A stretch of 14,930 nucleotides of DNA from an uncultured Eubacteriales bacterium (GTDB taxonomy: Bacteria > Bacillota > Clostridia > Oscillospirales > Oscillospiraceae). The stretch is taken from NCBI GenBank assembly GCA_900540545.1, contig UQGJ01000067.1, positions 1 through 14,930 on the forward strand, given 5' to 3'. Under the pieces are notes generated by a model that ran no database searches, was not told the origin of the DNA, and worked only from the letters and a program-made list of their open reading frames with translations. Below, in pieces: positions 7,621 to 14,734 of the stretch. The number at the start of each line of letters is the position of its first letter. Within the stretch, counting starts at the first letter, position 1. The position numbers and the translations under genes are program-made.

Positions 7621-8928
7621 CTATGCCCAGCTTTGCAGGGCGTCCATGATTTGGAGATAATCCGTTTTCGTCCAGGTCTGCTTGTCCGTGGAGGTATAGA
7701 GGTGCGCCGGGGCGTCCCGGTCATATTCCAAAGTGCTGACGCCCTCGCTGTCGGACACGATGGCGTACCACGCGCCGCCGTAATACCCCGCGCCCAGCAC
7801 CTGGCGGCCGAAGTCATAGGAGCCGGTGAGGTCGAAGTTTTCATCTGCAAAGCAGACTTTGGTGTTATAGGGGCTGTATGCCCGGCCGCCGGAGGAGCCC
7901 ATCATGCCGTAGCGCCCCTCCACGGCCCGGCGGCAGGCCACGTACTCCGTCCCCGTCCAGTGGATGGCGTGGGCGGCGTAATTGGTGGTATCCCCGCCGA
8001 AGAGGCCGCCCGAAATGTCTGCGGCCAGGAAGGTGTCCTCCAGGCTCCGCCAGTCCCGCCCATTTTCCGAGGCGTAGAGGCGCAAAGACCAGCCGTCCTG
8101 CACCAGGAAGGTCCTCCCGTTATAGGGCAGCAGGGTGGAGCCGTTGGCCCAAGTCACCGGCAGAGCCGTCCAGGTTTCGCCGTCGGCGGAGGTCTCCCAC
8201 CGGTGCCCCTTGGGCCCCACGGCCACCTGCCGCAGGGTCACGCCCCCGCCGCTGGTCTGCTCCACCACCGCCGGGGCCCAGGGCTGGGCCAGATTGTCCA
8301 GCACCCAGTCCAAGGACGAGGGCAGGTAGTCGGCCACGTAGGGGCGGCACTCGGCATAGTAGTCCGTGGCCGCCTCGACCCGGACCGCGCCGCCGGGGAC
8401 CTGATAGGCCTGGACCGCCGTGAACCGGGTAGCCCGCGCCCGGCCGCCCTGGCCCACGTCGGGCAGCAGGGCGGCCCGATCCCCGTCCACCACCCACAGT
8501 TCCCCGTCCTGGTCCAGCTCGAAGTGGTATCCCCCCGCGTCGGCGGCGCCGGGAGTGCACTGGACCACCTCGCCCCGCTCCGTCCCAGCCAGATAGGTCC
8601 AGTGGACGCCGTCGGCGGAGCGGTACAGCAGGCTGTCGCCCAACATGTCGTAGGCCAGAAATTCCGTGCCGTTCCAGCCGCCCCGGGTGGGGATACCCAC
8701 CACGGGCGACGGGCTTTTCTGCCAGTTCGCGCCGTCGGTAGTGTAGACGAATTCCGTCCCCGCTCCCCACTCCGTCCCGTCCGGCCCCACAGTGCACTGG
8801 ATGCCCACGGTGACGGCGCCGTTGGACCCCAGGGTCCGGTGGAGGACCTCCCCCCGCCCCGCCGCCCGTGCGGGCAGCGCCCCACACAGCACCAGCGCCG
8901 CCAAAAGCATACAGATTTTGCGTCTCAT
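7621..8928 (-). CDS. Secreted Asp-box repeat (beta-propeller-like) paralog D
   Basis: The 435-aa product begins MRRKICMLLAALVLCGALPA, a signal peptide almost identical to that of C, with likely cleavage after ARA at 22. The Cys at 15 is not in a proper lipobox, so a lipoprotein is unlikely. The body matches E and F: TTDGANW 63-69, SADGVHW 104-110, SSLDW ending 208, SADGETW 247-253, SENGRDW 287-293 and STDKQTW 413-419, with SYDFGRQVLGAGYYGGAWYA at 369-388. It thus looks like a mosaic of a C-type leader and an E/F-type propeller. Its ATG overlaps the TGA of C (ATGA, 8925-8928), with GGAGG provided by the last codons of C. No enzymatic residues are recognised; function unknown. Confidence 0.88.
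   Translation of the reverse strand: MRRKICMLLAALVLCGALPARAAGRGEVLHRTLGSNGAVTVGIQCTVGPDGTEWGAGTEFVYTTDGANWQKSPSPVVGIPTRGGWNGTEFLAYDMLGDSLLYRSADGVHWTYLAGTERGEVVQCTPGAADAGGYHFELDQDGELWVVDGDRAALLPDVGQGGRARATRFTAVQAYQVPGGAVRVEAATDYYAECRPYVADYLPSSLDWVLDNLAQPWAPAVVEQTSGGGVTLRQVAVGPKGHRWETSADGETWTALPVTWANGSTLLPYNGRTFLVQDGWSLRLYASENGRDWRSLEDTFLAADISGGLFGGDTTNYAAHAIHWTGTEYVACRRAVEGRYGMMGSSGGRAYSPYNTKVCFADENFDLTGSYDFGRQVLGAGYYGGAWYAIVSDSEGVSTLEYDRDAPAHLYTSTDKQTWTKTDYLQIMDALQSWA
8925..8928 (-). promoter_or_regulatory. ATGA translational-coupling overlap, C stop / D start
   Basis: The TGA stop of C and the ATG of D share bases. The ribosome binding site of D, GGGGAGG, is formed by the last codons of C (R-G-E-V-E-P). 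Similar 4-nt overlaps join A/B at 12691-12694 and B/C at 11060-11063. Confidence 0.85.
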
Positions 8929-11063
8929 GGCTCAACCTCCCCCCTCGTCAGCCGGTCGGACAGGTCGCCCCGGTACCATTGGGAGACGGTCCAGGTCTCC
9001 TTGTCCGCGGACTCATAGACCGTCCCCTGTCCGTCGTCCAGGGCTACGTAATAGCGCCCGCCGCCGTACCCCACCTGGCGGACCTGGACGCCGAAGTCAT
9101 AGCGGCCCACTTCCCGGAACTGCCCGTCCAAAAAGAGGACCGCGGTGCCGTTCCGGCAGAGCATGTACTCCCGCCCCGTCCACCGGAGCTGGAAGGCCTC
9201 GGCCCCGTCCCGCCGGTCCAGCCAGCCCTCCGGCAGGCGCGCCCAGGACAGGCCGTCCTCGGAATACCAGCCGGAGCTCTGGTCCTCCGGGTCCACCACC
9301 AGGAAGCTGCGGCCGTTATAGGGGACCAGGACACCGTCCACCGGGTCCCCCGCGCCGTCCGTGGCCCGGTTCCAGGTGAGGCCGCCGTCGGCGGAGGACT
9401 GGAGGAGGTCAGGGCCTTCCACCCCGTCAACGATTTCCCGGGCCCTGTGGACCCGGACCCCGCCGCCGGCGGTCTCGGCCTCCACCAGGGCCATGACCCT
9501 GCCCAGCTCCGGCGTGGCGCCGGACAGGGCCTCCTCCACCGCTTCCCGGGTAAAATTACAGTAGCCGCCGTTGCGCGCCTTGTCGCCATAGCTGTATACG
9601 CCTTCGCCCAAAAGCAGGACCCCGTCCCGGCCCACGGCGGCCTGGACCGTCCGGGTGGGCCTGTCCAGCCGCCCGGCTGCGGGCTTGGGAGCCGGACCCA
9701 GGCGGGCGAAGGCCACCCCGTCCCGCGAAACCAGCAGGTCGTCCCCGGAGACCCGGAACACGTAGGGCGCGGCCCAGGTATCCCACTCCCCCAGCCGCCG
9801 TACCCCCTCCGGCAGGGCCTGGGGAATGTCGGCCAGGTCCGTCCTGACCCAGTCGGTCTTGTTGGCGGAGGACCAGACCGTAAAGGGGCCGTCCCACTCC
9901 CCCGTCCTGGCGTAGTAAACGCCATCGACATAGCCCACGGACTGGACCCACTCCCCCAGGTCGTGGTGGGACAGCTCCTGAAAGTCGGCGTCAAAGAAGC
10001 TCACCGAGGTGTGGTAGGGGTCGGTCCAGCCGGAAGGGGCTTCAAAATGCCCCACCCGCTCGAATACGCTCTGGCAGGAGATATACTCGCTGCCCGTCCA
10101 GAGGAAGGTATAGTTGGAATAGTACCATCCGAAGGGGAAGCGGTCGCTGGGGGGCACCTGCCGCCACTGAGCGGGGTCCTCGGCATAGTAGACGCCCCCG
10201 CCGTAATCCGCCTCCAGGATGAAGGTCTTGCCGTTATAGTGGTCCAGGGCCGCCATTTCCGAGCCGTAGCCGGGGTAGCCCTCTCCCAGCGGGTACCAGA
10301 CCCGCCCGTCGTAGGAGTAACAGAACTCCTCCTCCAGCCTCTCATAGCCCCCGTATATGCGCCGGGCAATCATGGCCAAACCGCTGGAGGTGAGCTGATA
10401 GATGGCGTCGGCCCAGCCCCCCTTGTCCCAGTCCGCCCCCTGGACCCAGTCCAGGCTGTCGCGGGTGTAGGCCAGGGTGAGCTTGTTCCGCCCGTCCCCG
10501 TCCCAGCGGTCGTAAACCTCCACAGCGATGGTCTCCTCCCCCACCGGGTAGGCCCGGACCTCGGCGTAGTCCAGCCCCCGTTTGGCCGCGTCGGCGGCCA
10601 CGGCGGGCAGCTCGCTGACCGTCATTCCCCCGGAGTAGAGCAGGCGGTTCCCGTCCAGGCGGAAATGGTAGGGGCCGCATTGGCAGCAGGGCCGCTCCGA
10701 ACTGCTGTCAAAGCGCCAATTCTCCTCCGGCCCGGCCAGGCGCCAGTGGATGCCGTCGTCGGAGCGGTACAGGACCGTGTTGGTCAGCGCGGCGGCAAAG
10801 CTGGTGGCGTAAAAACTGCCGTAATCGCAGTCCCCGTAGGCCACGTTCTGGAGCTGGGCAGCATCCCCCTCCACAGTGCAGGGCTGCCAGCTCACCCCGT
10901 CGGTGGTGTAGACCAGTTCCCTGGTCTGCCCCGTGGTGCGAAGGGCCGCCGTCACCGTCCCGTCGGTGCCCAGGATTTTCACCGCCGGTCCCGCCGCCGC
11001 CTGTGCCGGCAGCGCCGCACATAACACCAGCGCCGCCAGAAGCATACAGATTTTGCGTCTCAT
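8925..11063 (-). CDS. Large secreted Asp-box protein, paralog C (fused extra module)
   Basis: The 712-aa product is the largest of the array. After a signal peptide (cut near 22), residues 30-515 parallel all of B: TTDGVSW 53-59, SDDGIHW 101-107, TRDSLDW 200-206, SYDGRVW 250-256, AEDPAQW 294-300, SANKTDW 399-405, SRDGVAF 446-452 and NFTREAVEEAL 503-513, which in B is the C-terminal end. Residues about 540-712 are an added module with SADGGLTW 557-564 (the canonical 8-residue Asp box), PYNGRSFLVVD 581-591, SEDGLSW 601-607, WTGREYMLC 628-636, YDFGVQVRQVGY 655-666 and SADKETW 685-691. That module resembles the C-terminal halves of D, E and F. A CCxC cluster lies at 126-129. ATG 11063 is chosen for the signal peptide and the 4-nt ATGA overlap with B; longer frames upstream read B out of frame. 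Probably one full propeller plus part of a second. Confidence 0.88.
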   Translation of the reverse strand: MRRKICMLLAALVLCAALPAQAAAGPAVKILGTDGTVTAALRTTGQTRELVYTTDGVSWQPCTVEGDAAQLQNVAYGDCDYGSFYATSFAAALTNTVLYRSDDGIHWRLAGPEENWRFDSSSERPCCQCGPYHFRLDGNRLLYSGGMTVSELPAVAADAAKRGLDYAEVRAYPVGEETIAVEVYDRWDGDGRNKLTLAYTRDSLDWVQGADWDKGGWADAIYQLTSSGLAMIARRIYGGYERLEEEFCYSYDGRVWYPLGEGYPGYGSEMAALDHYNGKTFILEADYGGGVYYAEDPAQWRQVPPSDRFPFGWYYSNYTFLWTGSEYISCQSVFERVGHFEAPSGWTDPYHTSVSFFDADFQELSHHDLGEWVQSVGYVDGVYYARTGEWDGPFTVWSSANKTDWVRTDLADIPQALPEGVRRLGEWDTWAAPYVFRVSGDDLLVSRDGVAFARLGPAPKPAAGRLDRPTRTVQAAVGRDGVLLLGEGVYSYGDKARNGGYCNFTREAVEEALSGATPELGRVMALVEAETAGGGVRVHRAREIVDGVEGPDLLQSSADGGLTWNRATDGAGDPVDGVLVPYNGRSFLVVDPEDQSSGWYSEDGLSWARLPEGWLDRRDGAEAFQLRWTGREYMLCRNGTAVLFLDGQFREVGRYDFGVQVRQVGYGGGRYYVALDDGQGTVYESADKETWTVSQWYRGDLSDRLTRGEVEP

Positions 11064-12694
11064 TGCTCCACCGCCTCCCCGTTCAACGCCGCCTCCACCG
11101 CTTCCCGGGTGAAGTTGCGGAAGCTGCCGGTGGTCTGTCCATCCCCGTCGAGGCCCAGGATGAGCACGCCCTCCCGCCCCACGGCGGCGGAAATGGCCCC
11201 GGCGGGGCCCTCCCCGGCGGCGGGTGCACCGCCCAGGCGGACGAAGTCCACTCCGTCCCGGGACACCAGCAGGTCCGCCCCGGCCAGGCGGAACACGTAA
11301 GGCGCGGCCCACACGTCCCCCGCCCCCAGGGCCTTCACGCCCTCCGGCAGAGCCTGGGGCAGCTCGGTCAGGCCGGTCTTGACCCAGTCGGTCTGATTCG
11401 TGGAGGACCAGATGGTATAGGGCTGCTCCGGCCCCGGCCCCGTCAGGTCCCACATGCTCTCGATCTCCTTGGTCAGCGCGTAGTACACCCCGTCCACGCA
11501 GCTCACCGACCACACCTGTTCCCCCAAATCGTGGCGGGAGATTTCCCGGAACTGCTCGTCAAAAAAGCTCACCGAAGTGCGGTAGGGGTCCTCATAGTCC
11601 GGCTCCACCCCCATCATCATGGCCACCTGGGTCACGTTCTGGCAGGCGATGTACGCCCCGCCGGTCCAAAGGAAGGTGTATTGGGCCAGACCGTTCATGG
11701 TGGGGAACCGCTCGCTGACGGGGACCTGGCGGAACTCGGCGGGGTCCTCGGCGTAGAACAGCTCCCCCGTGCCGCCGTCCAGAATCACGAAGCTCCTGCC
11801 GTTGTACGGCTCCACGCCCCCGTCCACCCAGGAGCCCAGCGCGGGCATCCGCACGGGCCGCCACACCCGGCCGTCGTAGGAGTAGCAGTAGGTCACGCCC
11901 CAAAAGGCGGCGCTCCGGTCCCGGTTTTTCGCCAGCATCACGTCGCCGTTGGAGGTCACGTTGACCACGTTTTCGGCCCCGGTCCACTGGTCCCAGGCCG
12001 CCCCCTGGACCCAGTCCAGGCTGTCCCGGGTATAGGTCATGGTGAGACTGCTGCGGCCGTCGGCGTCCCAGCGGTCATAGACCACGATGGTGATATACGC
12101 CTCCCCCACCGGGTAGGCCCGCACGTCGGCATAGTCCAGCCCCCGGCGGGCCGCCTCGGCGGACACGGCGGGCAGCTCGCTGACCACCATGCCGCCGGTG
12201 TAGTACAGGCGGTTGTCCTCCAGCTTGAAGTCATAGCCGCCGCAGGAGCAGAGGGCCCTGTGGGCCGTGCTGACGAACCCCGCCTCGTCCTCCTCCGGGA
12301 CGTACCAGCGGATGCCGTCGTCGGAGACGTAGAGGGTCCGGTTGGTCAAGGCGGCGGCATAGCTGGTGGCGTAGAACATGCCCGCCCCCTCGGCCAGACC
12401 GTCGGCCCAGGCGGGGACGCCCCAGTTGGAGTCCAATTGCGGCCCGGTCTCCCAGCCCCCATAGGTGATTTCCCCCACACGGGAGCCATCCCCCTCCACG
12501 GTGCAGGGCTGCCAGTTCGTCCCGTCGGTGGTGTAGACCAGTTCCCTGGTCTGCCCCGTGGTGCGGACCGCCGCCGTCACCGCCCCGTCGGTGCCCAGGA
12601 TTTTCATCACCGGGACCGCCGCCGCCCGGGCCGGCAGCGCCCCACACAGCATCAGCGCCGCCAGAAGCATGGGAATCACTCTTGTCCGTCTCAT
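11060..12694 (-). CDS. Secreted Asp-box repeat (beta-propeller-like) paralog B
   Basis: The 544-aa product has a signal peptide MRRTRVIPMLLAALMLCGAL with likely cleavage after ARA at 24. Motifs are TTDGTNW 55-61, SDDGIRW 124-130, TRDSLDW 222-228, SYDGRVW 272-278, AEDPAEF 315-321, STNQTDW 431-437 and SRDGVDF 478-484, with FLWTGGAYIACQ 341-352 and SVSFFDEQFREISRHDLGEQV 374-394. It is strongly similar to the first 515 residues of C but carries an insertion near 85-107 (DSNWGVPAWADGLAEGAGMF). A CSC pair lies at 149-151, where C has CCxC. The C-terminal region 445-544 (PQALPEGVKALG, AAPYVFRLAG, REGVLILGLDG) is shared only with C. It overlaps A and C by ATGA on each side. Exported, unanchored, function unknown. 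Confidence 0.88.
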   Translation of the reverse strand: MRRTRVIPMLLAALMLCGALPARAAAVPVMKILGTDGAVTAAVRTTGQTRELVYTTDGTNWQPCTVEGDGSRVGEITYGGWETGPQLDSNWGVPAWADGLAEGAGMFYATSYAAALTNRTLYVSDDGIRWYVPEEDEAGFVSTAHRALCSCGGYDFKLEDNRLYYTGGMVVSELPAVSAEAARRGLDYADVRAYPVGEAYITIVVYDRWDADGRSSLTMTYTRDSLDWVQGAAWDQWTGAENVVNVTSNGDVMLAKNRDRSAAFWGVTYCYSYDGRVWRPVRMPALGSWVDGGVEPYNGRSFVILDGGTGELFYAEDPAEFRQVPVSERFPTMNGLAQYTFLWTGGAYIACQNVTQVAMMMGVEPDYEDPYRTSVSFFDEQFREISRHDLGEQVWSVSCVDGVYYALTKEIESMWDLTGPGPEQPYTIWSSTNQTDWVKTGLTELPQALPEGVKALGAGDVWAAPYVFRLAGADLLVSRDGVDFVRLGGAPAAGEGPAGAISAAVGREGVLILGLDGDGQTTGSFRNFTREAVEAALNGEAVEQ

Positions 12695-13608
12695 TGCATT
12701 TCCTCCTCTCCCCGCGCCGCCGGTCCGGTCCAGTGGATGCCATCGGCGGAGGTCCAGCGGCTGTCCTCCCCCTCCACGACAAAGCAGGCTCCGTCATAGG
12801 GCAGGAGTCGGCTGCTGCTCCAAAATCCATATGGTTGTGGAATCTCGCAGGGCGTCCACAGCTTGCCGTCCTGGGTCCAGGCATAACCATACCCATCCGG
12901 GCGGCGGGCCACGGTGGTGACCCCGTCGGTGGTCCACTCCTCAAGCTGCACCGTCTCCGCCGCCTCCATCCAGGCCGCCCGCTGGACCGCGTCCAGGCTG
13001 TCCCGGGTGAATATCTCCATGTAGGGGTACTCCCCCACGTCGTCATAGCTGGCGTAGGCCACCACGGCCACCATGTCCTCTCCCACGGGGTAGGCCCGCA
13101 CGCACCAGAAATCCAGATCCCACCGCTGGGCCAGCTCCATCAGTCCGGGAAGCTGTGTATACACCATGCCGCCGCGGGTGTAGGAAAGTTGGTTGTCCGG
13201 CAGCAGCGTGAAGTGGTAGGGGGCCAGTGTGGCCTGCCGTGAGTCAATAAAATCCCCGTGCTCCTTCCCCTCCGCCTCGGTCCAGTGGATACCGTCCCTG
13301 GAGAGATACTCCGGCGACATGCCGGTACGGGTTTGCGTATATGCCAAGAACTCAGACCCGTTGTAATCCCCGAAGCGAAGATTTTGTACCCAAGCGGCAT
13401 CCCCCTCCAGCTCACACGGCGACCAGTGGACCCCGTCGGTGGTGTAGACCAGCTCCCTGACCCCGGCCCGGGTGCGGACCGCCGCCGTCACGTCCCCGTC
13501 GGACCCCAACACCAGCAGCCCCTCGGTCTGCGCTCCCGCCGCCGAGGCCGCCCCGGCGGACAACAGCAGGGCCAGACAAAATATCAGCGGAATAAAACGC
13601 TTTTTCAT
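12691..13608 (-). CDS. Short secreted Asp-box paralog A, first gene of the array
   Basis: The 305-aa product has a signal peptide MKKRFIPLIFCLALLLSAGA with likely cleavage after ASA at 23. Motifs are TTDGVHW 56-62, SRDGIHW 103-109, TRDSLDA 201-207 (Trp replaced by Ala), TQDGKLW 245-251 and SADGIHW 287-293. It then ends in a short acidic tail, GEEEMQ. Compared with the paralogs it lacks everything after the fifth motif: the WTG-x-x-Y segment, the FGRQV/LGEQV segment and the last motif. It is therefore too short for a full propeller of the same kind, unless it pairs with another chain. No frameshifted remnant follows, because the stop overlaps the start of B. AAGGAGG lies 8 nt before the ATG. 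It is most similar to B and C (AYPVGE, TRDSLD). Confidence 0.87.
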   Translation of the reverse strand: MKKRFIPLIFCLALLLSAGAASAAGAQTEGLLVLGSDGDVTAAVRTRAGVRELVYTTDGVHWSPCELEGDAAWVQNLRFGDYNGSEFLAYTQTRTGMSPEYLSRDGIHWTEAEGKEHGDFIDSRQATLAPYHFTLLPDNQLSYTRGGMVYTQLPGLMELAQRWDLDFWCVRAYPVGEDMVAVVAYASYDDVGEYPYMEIFTRDSLDAVQRAAWMEAAETVQLEEWTTDGVTTVARRPDGYGYAWTQDGKLWTPCEIPQPYGFWSSSRLLPYDGACFVVEGEDSRWTSADGIHWTGPAARGEEEMQ

Positions 13609-13660
13609 GACAGCGCCTCCTTACCGTTCTGTTTGTTAGACGTTTGGACGAGGAAAAATG
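13609..13660 (-). promoter_or_regulatory. Leader region of the propeller array; promoter not clear
   Basis: Only 52 nt lie between the end of the terminator T run and the start of gene A. AAGGAGG at the 3' end of this leader is a strong ribosome binding site. A TTGTCA box at the terminator edge and a TCTAAC box downstream are about 20 nt apart, too far for a good sigma-A promoter. The array may use a weak or alternative promoter here, or depend on read-through. Confidence 0.3.
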
Positions 13661-13700
13661 TGACAAAAAATAGAAAAAAGGGCCGACAAAGTCAGCCCTT
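13661..13700 (-). terminator. Intrinsic terminator of the glycosyltransferase gene
   Basis: On the minus strand a 10-bp stem (AAGGGCTGAC with GTCGGCCCTT, one G-T pair, TTT loop; plus-strand 13678-13700) is followed by two T-rich runs down to about 13662. The stem includes the TGA stop codon of the glycosyltransferase gene (13692-13694). It separates that gene from the propeller array. Confidence 0.88.
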
Positions 13701-14651
13701 TTCCCGGTCGTCCAGGACCTCACGAATGAGGAACCGGGGACGGCCCTTGGTCTCCAGATAAATTTTCCCGACATACTCCCCGATGACCCCCAGGGAGAGC
13801 AAAATCAGCCCGCCGATGGCCCACACCGAGCAGATGACGCTGGCCCAGCCCACGATGGTGTCCCCGGTGGCCCAGCGGACGATGGAGTAGATGAGCATGA
13901 GGATACTCACCAGGAAGATGAGAAAGCCCAGGAAGGTGATGTAGCGGATGGGCTTGGTGGATAGGCTGGTGATGCCCTCCATGGCGAAGGAGAGCATTTT
14001 TTTCAGGGGGTACTTGCTCTCCCCGGCAAAGCGCTCCCCCCGCTCATACTCCACCACGGCGGTGGTGTAGCCGATCATGGGCACGATGCCCCGCAGGAAG
14101 AGGTTGACCTCCTTGAATTCCGCCAGCCCGTCCAGGGCCCGGCGGGACATCAGGCGGTAGTCGGCGTGGTTGAACACCGTCTCGGCCCCCAAAAAGCTCA
14201 TGACCCGGTAGAACCCCTCGGCGGTGAATCGCTTGAAAAAGCTGTCCTTCTTCCGGGAGGAGCGGACCCCGTAGACGATGTCGCAGCCGGCGTGGTACTG
14301 GTCCACCATGGCGTCCACCGCGTCGATGTCGTCCTGGAGGTCGGCGTCCATGGACACGGCCATGTCGCAGCGGTCCCGGGCGGTCATCAGCCCCGCCAGG
14401 AGGGCGTTCTGGTGGCCCCGGTTGCGGGTCAGGTCCACGCCGGAGAAGATGGGGTCGGCGGCGTGAAGGTCTGAAATCAGCGTCCAAGTGCGGTCCTTGG
14501 AGCCGTCGTTGACAAAGAGGACCCGGCTTTCCCGGGAAATCCGCCCCGCCGCCATCAGGGCCCGGAGCTTGTCCCCCAGGCGACGGGCGGTCTCCGGGAG
14601 GACCTCCTCCTCATTGTAGCAGGGGACGACGATATAGAGGGTATCTGTCAT
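13692..14651 (-). CDS. Membrane family 2 glycosyltransferase (polyprenyl-phosphate type)
   Basis: The 319-aa product has a GT-A catalytic domain at about 1-230 and two transmembrane helices near 236-260 and 264-294. Motifs are CYNEE 11-15, NDGSKD 48-53, RNRGHQNAL around 77-85, the DADLQD metal/nucleotide-sugar site at 102-107 and the ESKYPLKKM segment at 211-219. This order is that of the GtrB / DPM1-like / YkcC group, which transfers a sugar from UDP- or GDP-sugar to a polyprenyl phosphate at the inner face of the membrane for later use outside the cell. The sugar cannot be read from sequence. Length and motifs are normal and intact. GGAGG lies upstream of the ATG. It has its own promoter and terminator and so appears to be a single-gene unit. 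No flippase or acceptor transferase is in the window. Confidence 0.92.
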   Translation of the reverse strand: MTDTLYIVVPCYNEEEVLPETARRLGDKLRALMAAGRISRESRVLFVNDGSKDRTWTLISDLHAADPIFSGVDLTRNRGHQNALLAGLMTARDRCDMAVSMDADLQDDIDAVDAMVDQYHAGCDIVYGVRSSRKKDSFFKRFTAEGFYRVMSFLGAETVFNHADYRLMSRRALDGLAEFKEVNLFLRGIVPMIGYTTAVVEYERGERFAGESKYPLKKMLSFAMEGITSLSTKPIRYITFLGFLIFLVSILMLIYSIVRWATGDTIVGWASVICSVWAIGGLILLSLGVIGEYVGKIYLETKGRPRFLIREVLDDREKG

Positions 14652-14693
14652 GGTCTTTGGCCTCCGCAGTCATGCTGTTCGTTCTTTTTCTCC

Positions 14694-14722
14694 ATTATAC
14701 CTGGATTGTGCGGTATTTACAA
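14694..14722 (-). promoter_or_regulatory. Sigma-A promoter of the glycosyltransferase gene
   Basis: On the minus strand a perfect TATAAT -10 box (plus-strand 14694-14699) is preceded, after exactly 17 nt, by a TTGTAA -35 box (14717-14722). Transcription would begin near 14687, giving a leader of about 35 nt before the ATG at 14651. Confidence 0.8.
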
Positions 14723-14734
14723 CCGTACACTTTT

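Larger units (their letters stand above)
4932..13608 (-). other. Tandem array/operon of six secreted Asp-box paralogs (A-F)
   Basis: Six genes run head to tail on the minus strand in the order A (12691-13608), B, C, D, E, F (4932-6242). A/B, B/C and C/D overlap by 4 nt as ATGA. D/E and E/F are 15 and 16 nt apart. No terminator is visible inside the array. All six begin with a Sec signal peptide, then an LGSDG/GSNG segment, a V-T-A/V run and a (L/F)VYTTDG motif. Shared later blocks include YHF, SLDWV, PYNGR and, in all but A, WTG-x-x-Y. The layout implies co-transcription and roughly coordinated export of a family of related proteins. Confidence 0.8.

Noticed and set aside
11064..11513. Extended upstream reading frame for paralog C
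   Set aside because: These codons lie inside gene B in another frame and encode a low-complexity Gly/Arg stretch. The signal peptide begins at 11063, where an ATGA overlap and GGAGG site occur.
7621..12694. Paralogs B, C and D as lipoproteins because of a Cys in the signal peptide
   Set aside because: The Cys is preceded by Val-Leu or Met-Leu, not the Gly/Ala/Ser required before a lipobox Cys, and an A-x-A signal peptidase I site follows.
4374..12799. Long plus-strand open frames running antisense through the propeller array (for example 8868-11024, 11003-12799, 6076-7593)
   Set aside because: They lack credible ribosome binding sites and known motifs, are rich in Pro, Gly, Arg and His, and mirror the minus-strand codons. 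In GC-rich genes the antisense frame loses stops because TTA, CTA and TCA codons are rare. The minus-strand genes have signal peptides, repeats and coupled starts.
4932..13608. Array members as sialidases
   Set aside because: Asp-box motifs are present, but I see no RIP motif or the arginine triad and Tyr/Glu pair expected of an exo-sialidase, and the motif is one residue shorter. Binding propellers are the more careful reading.
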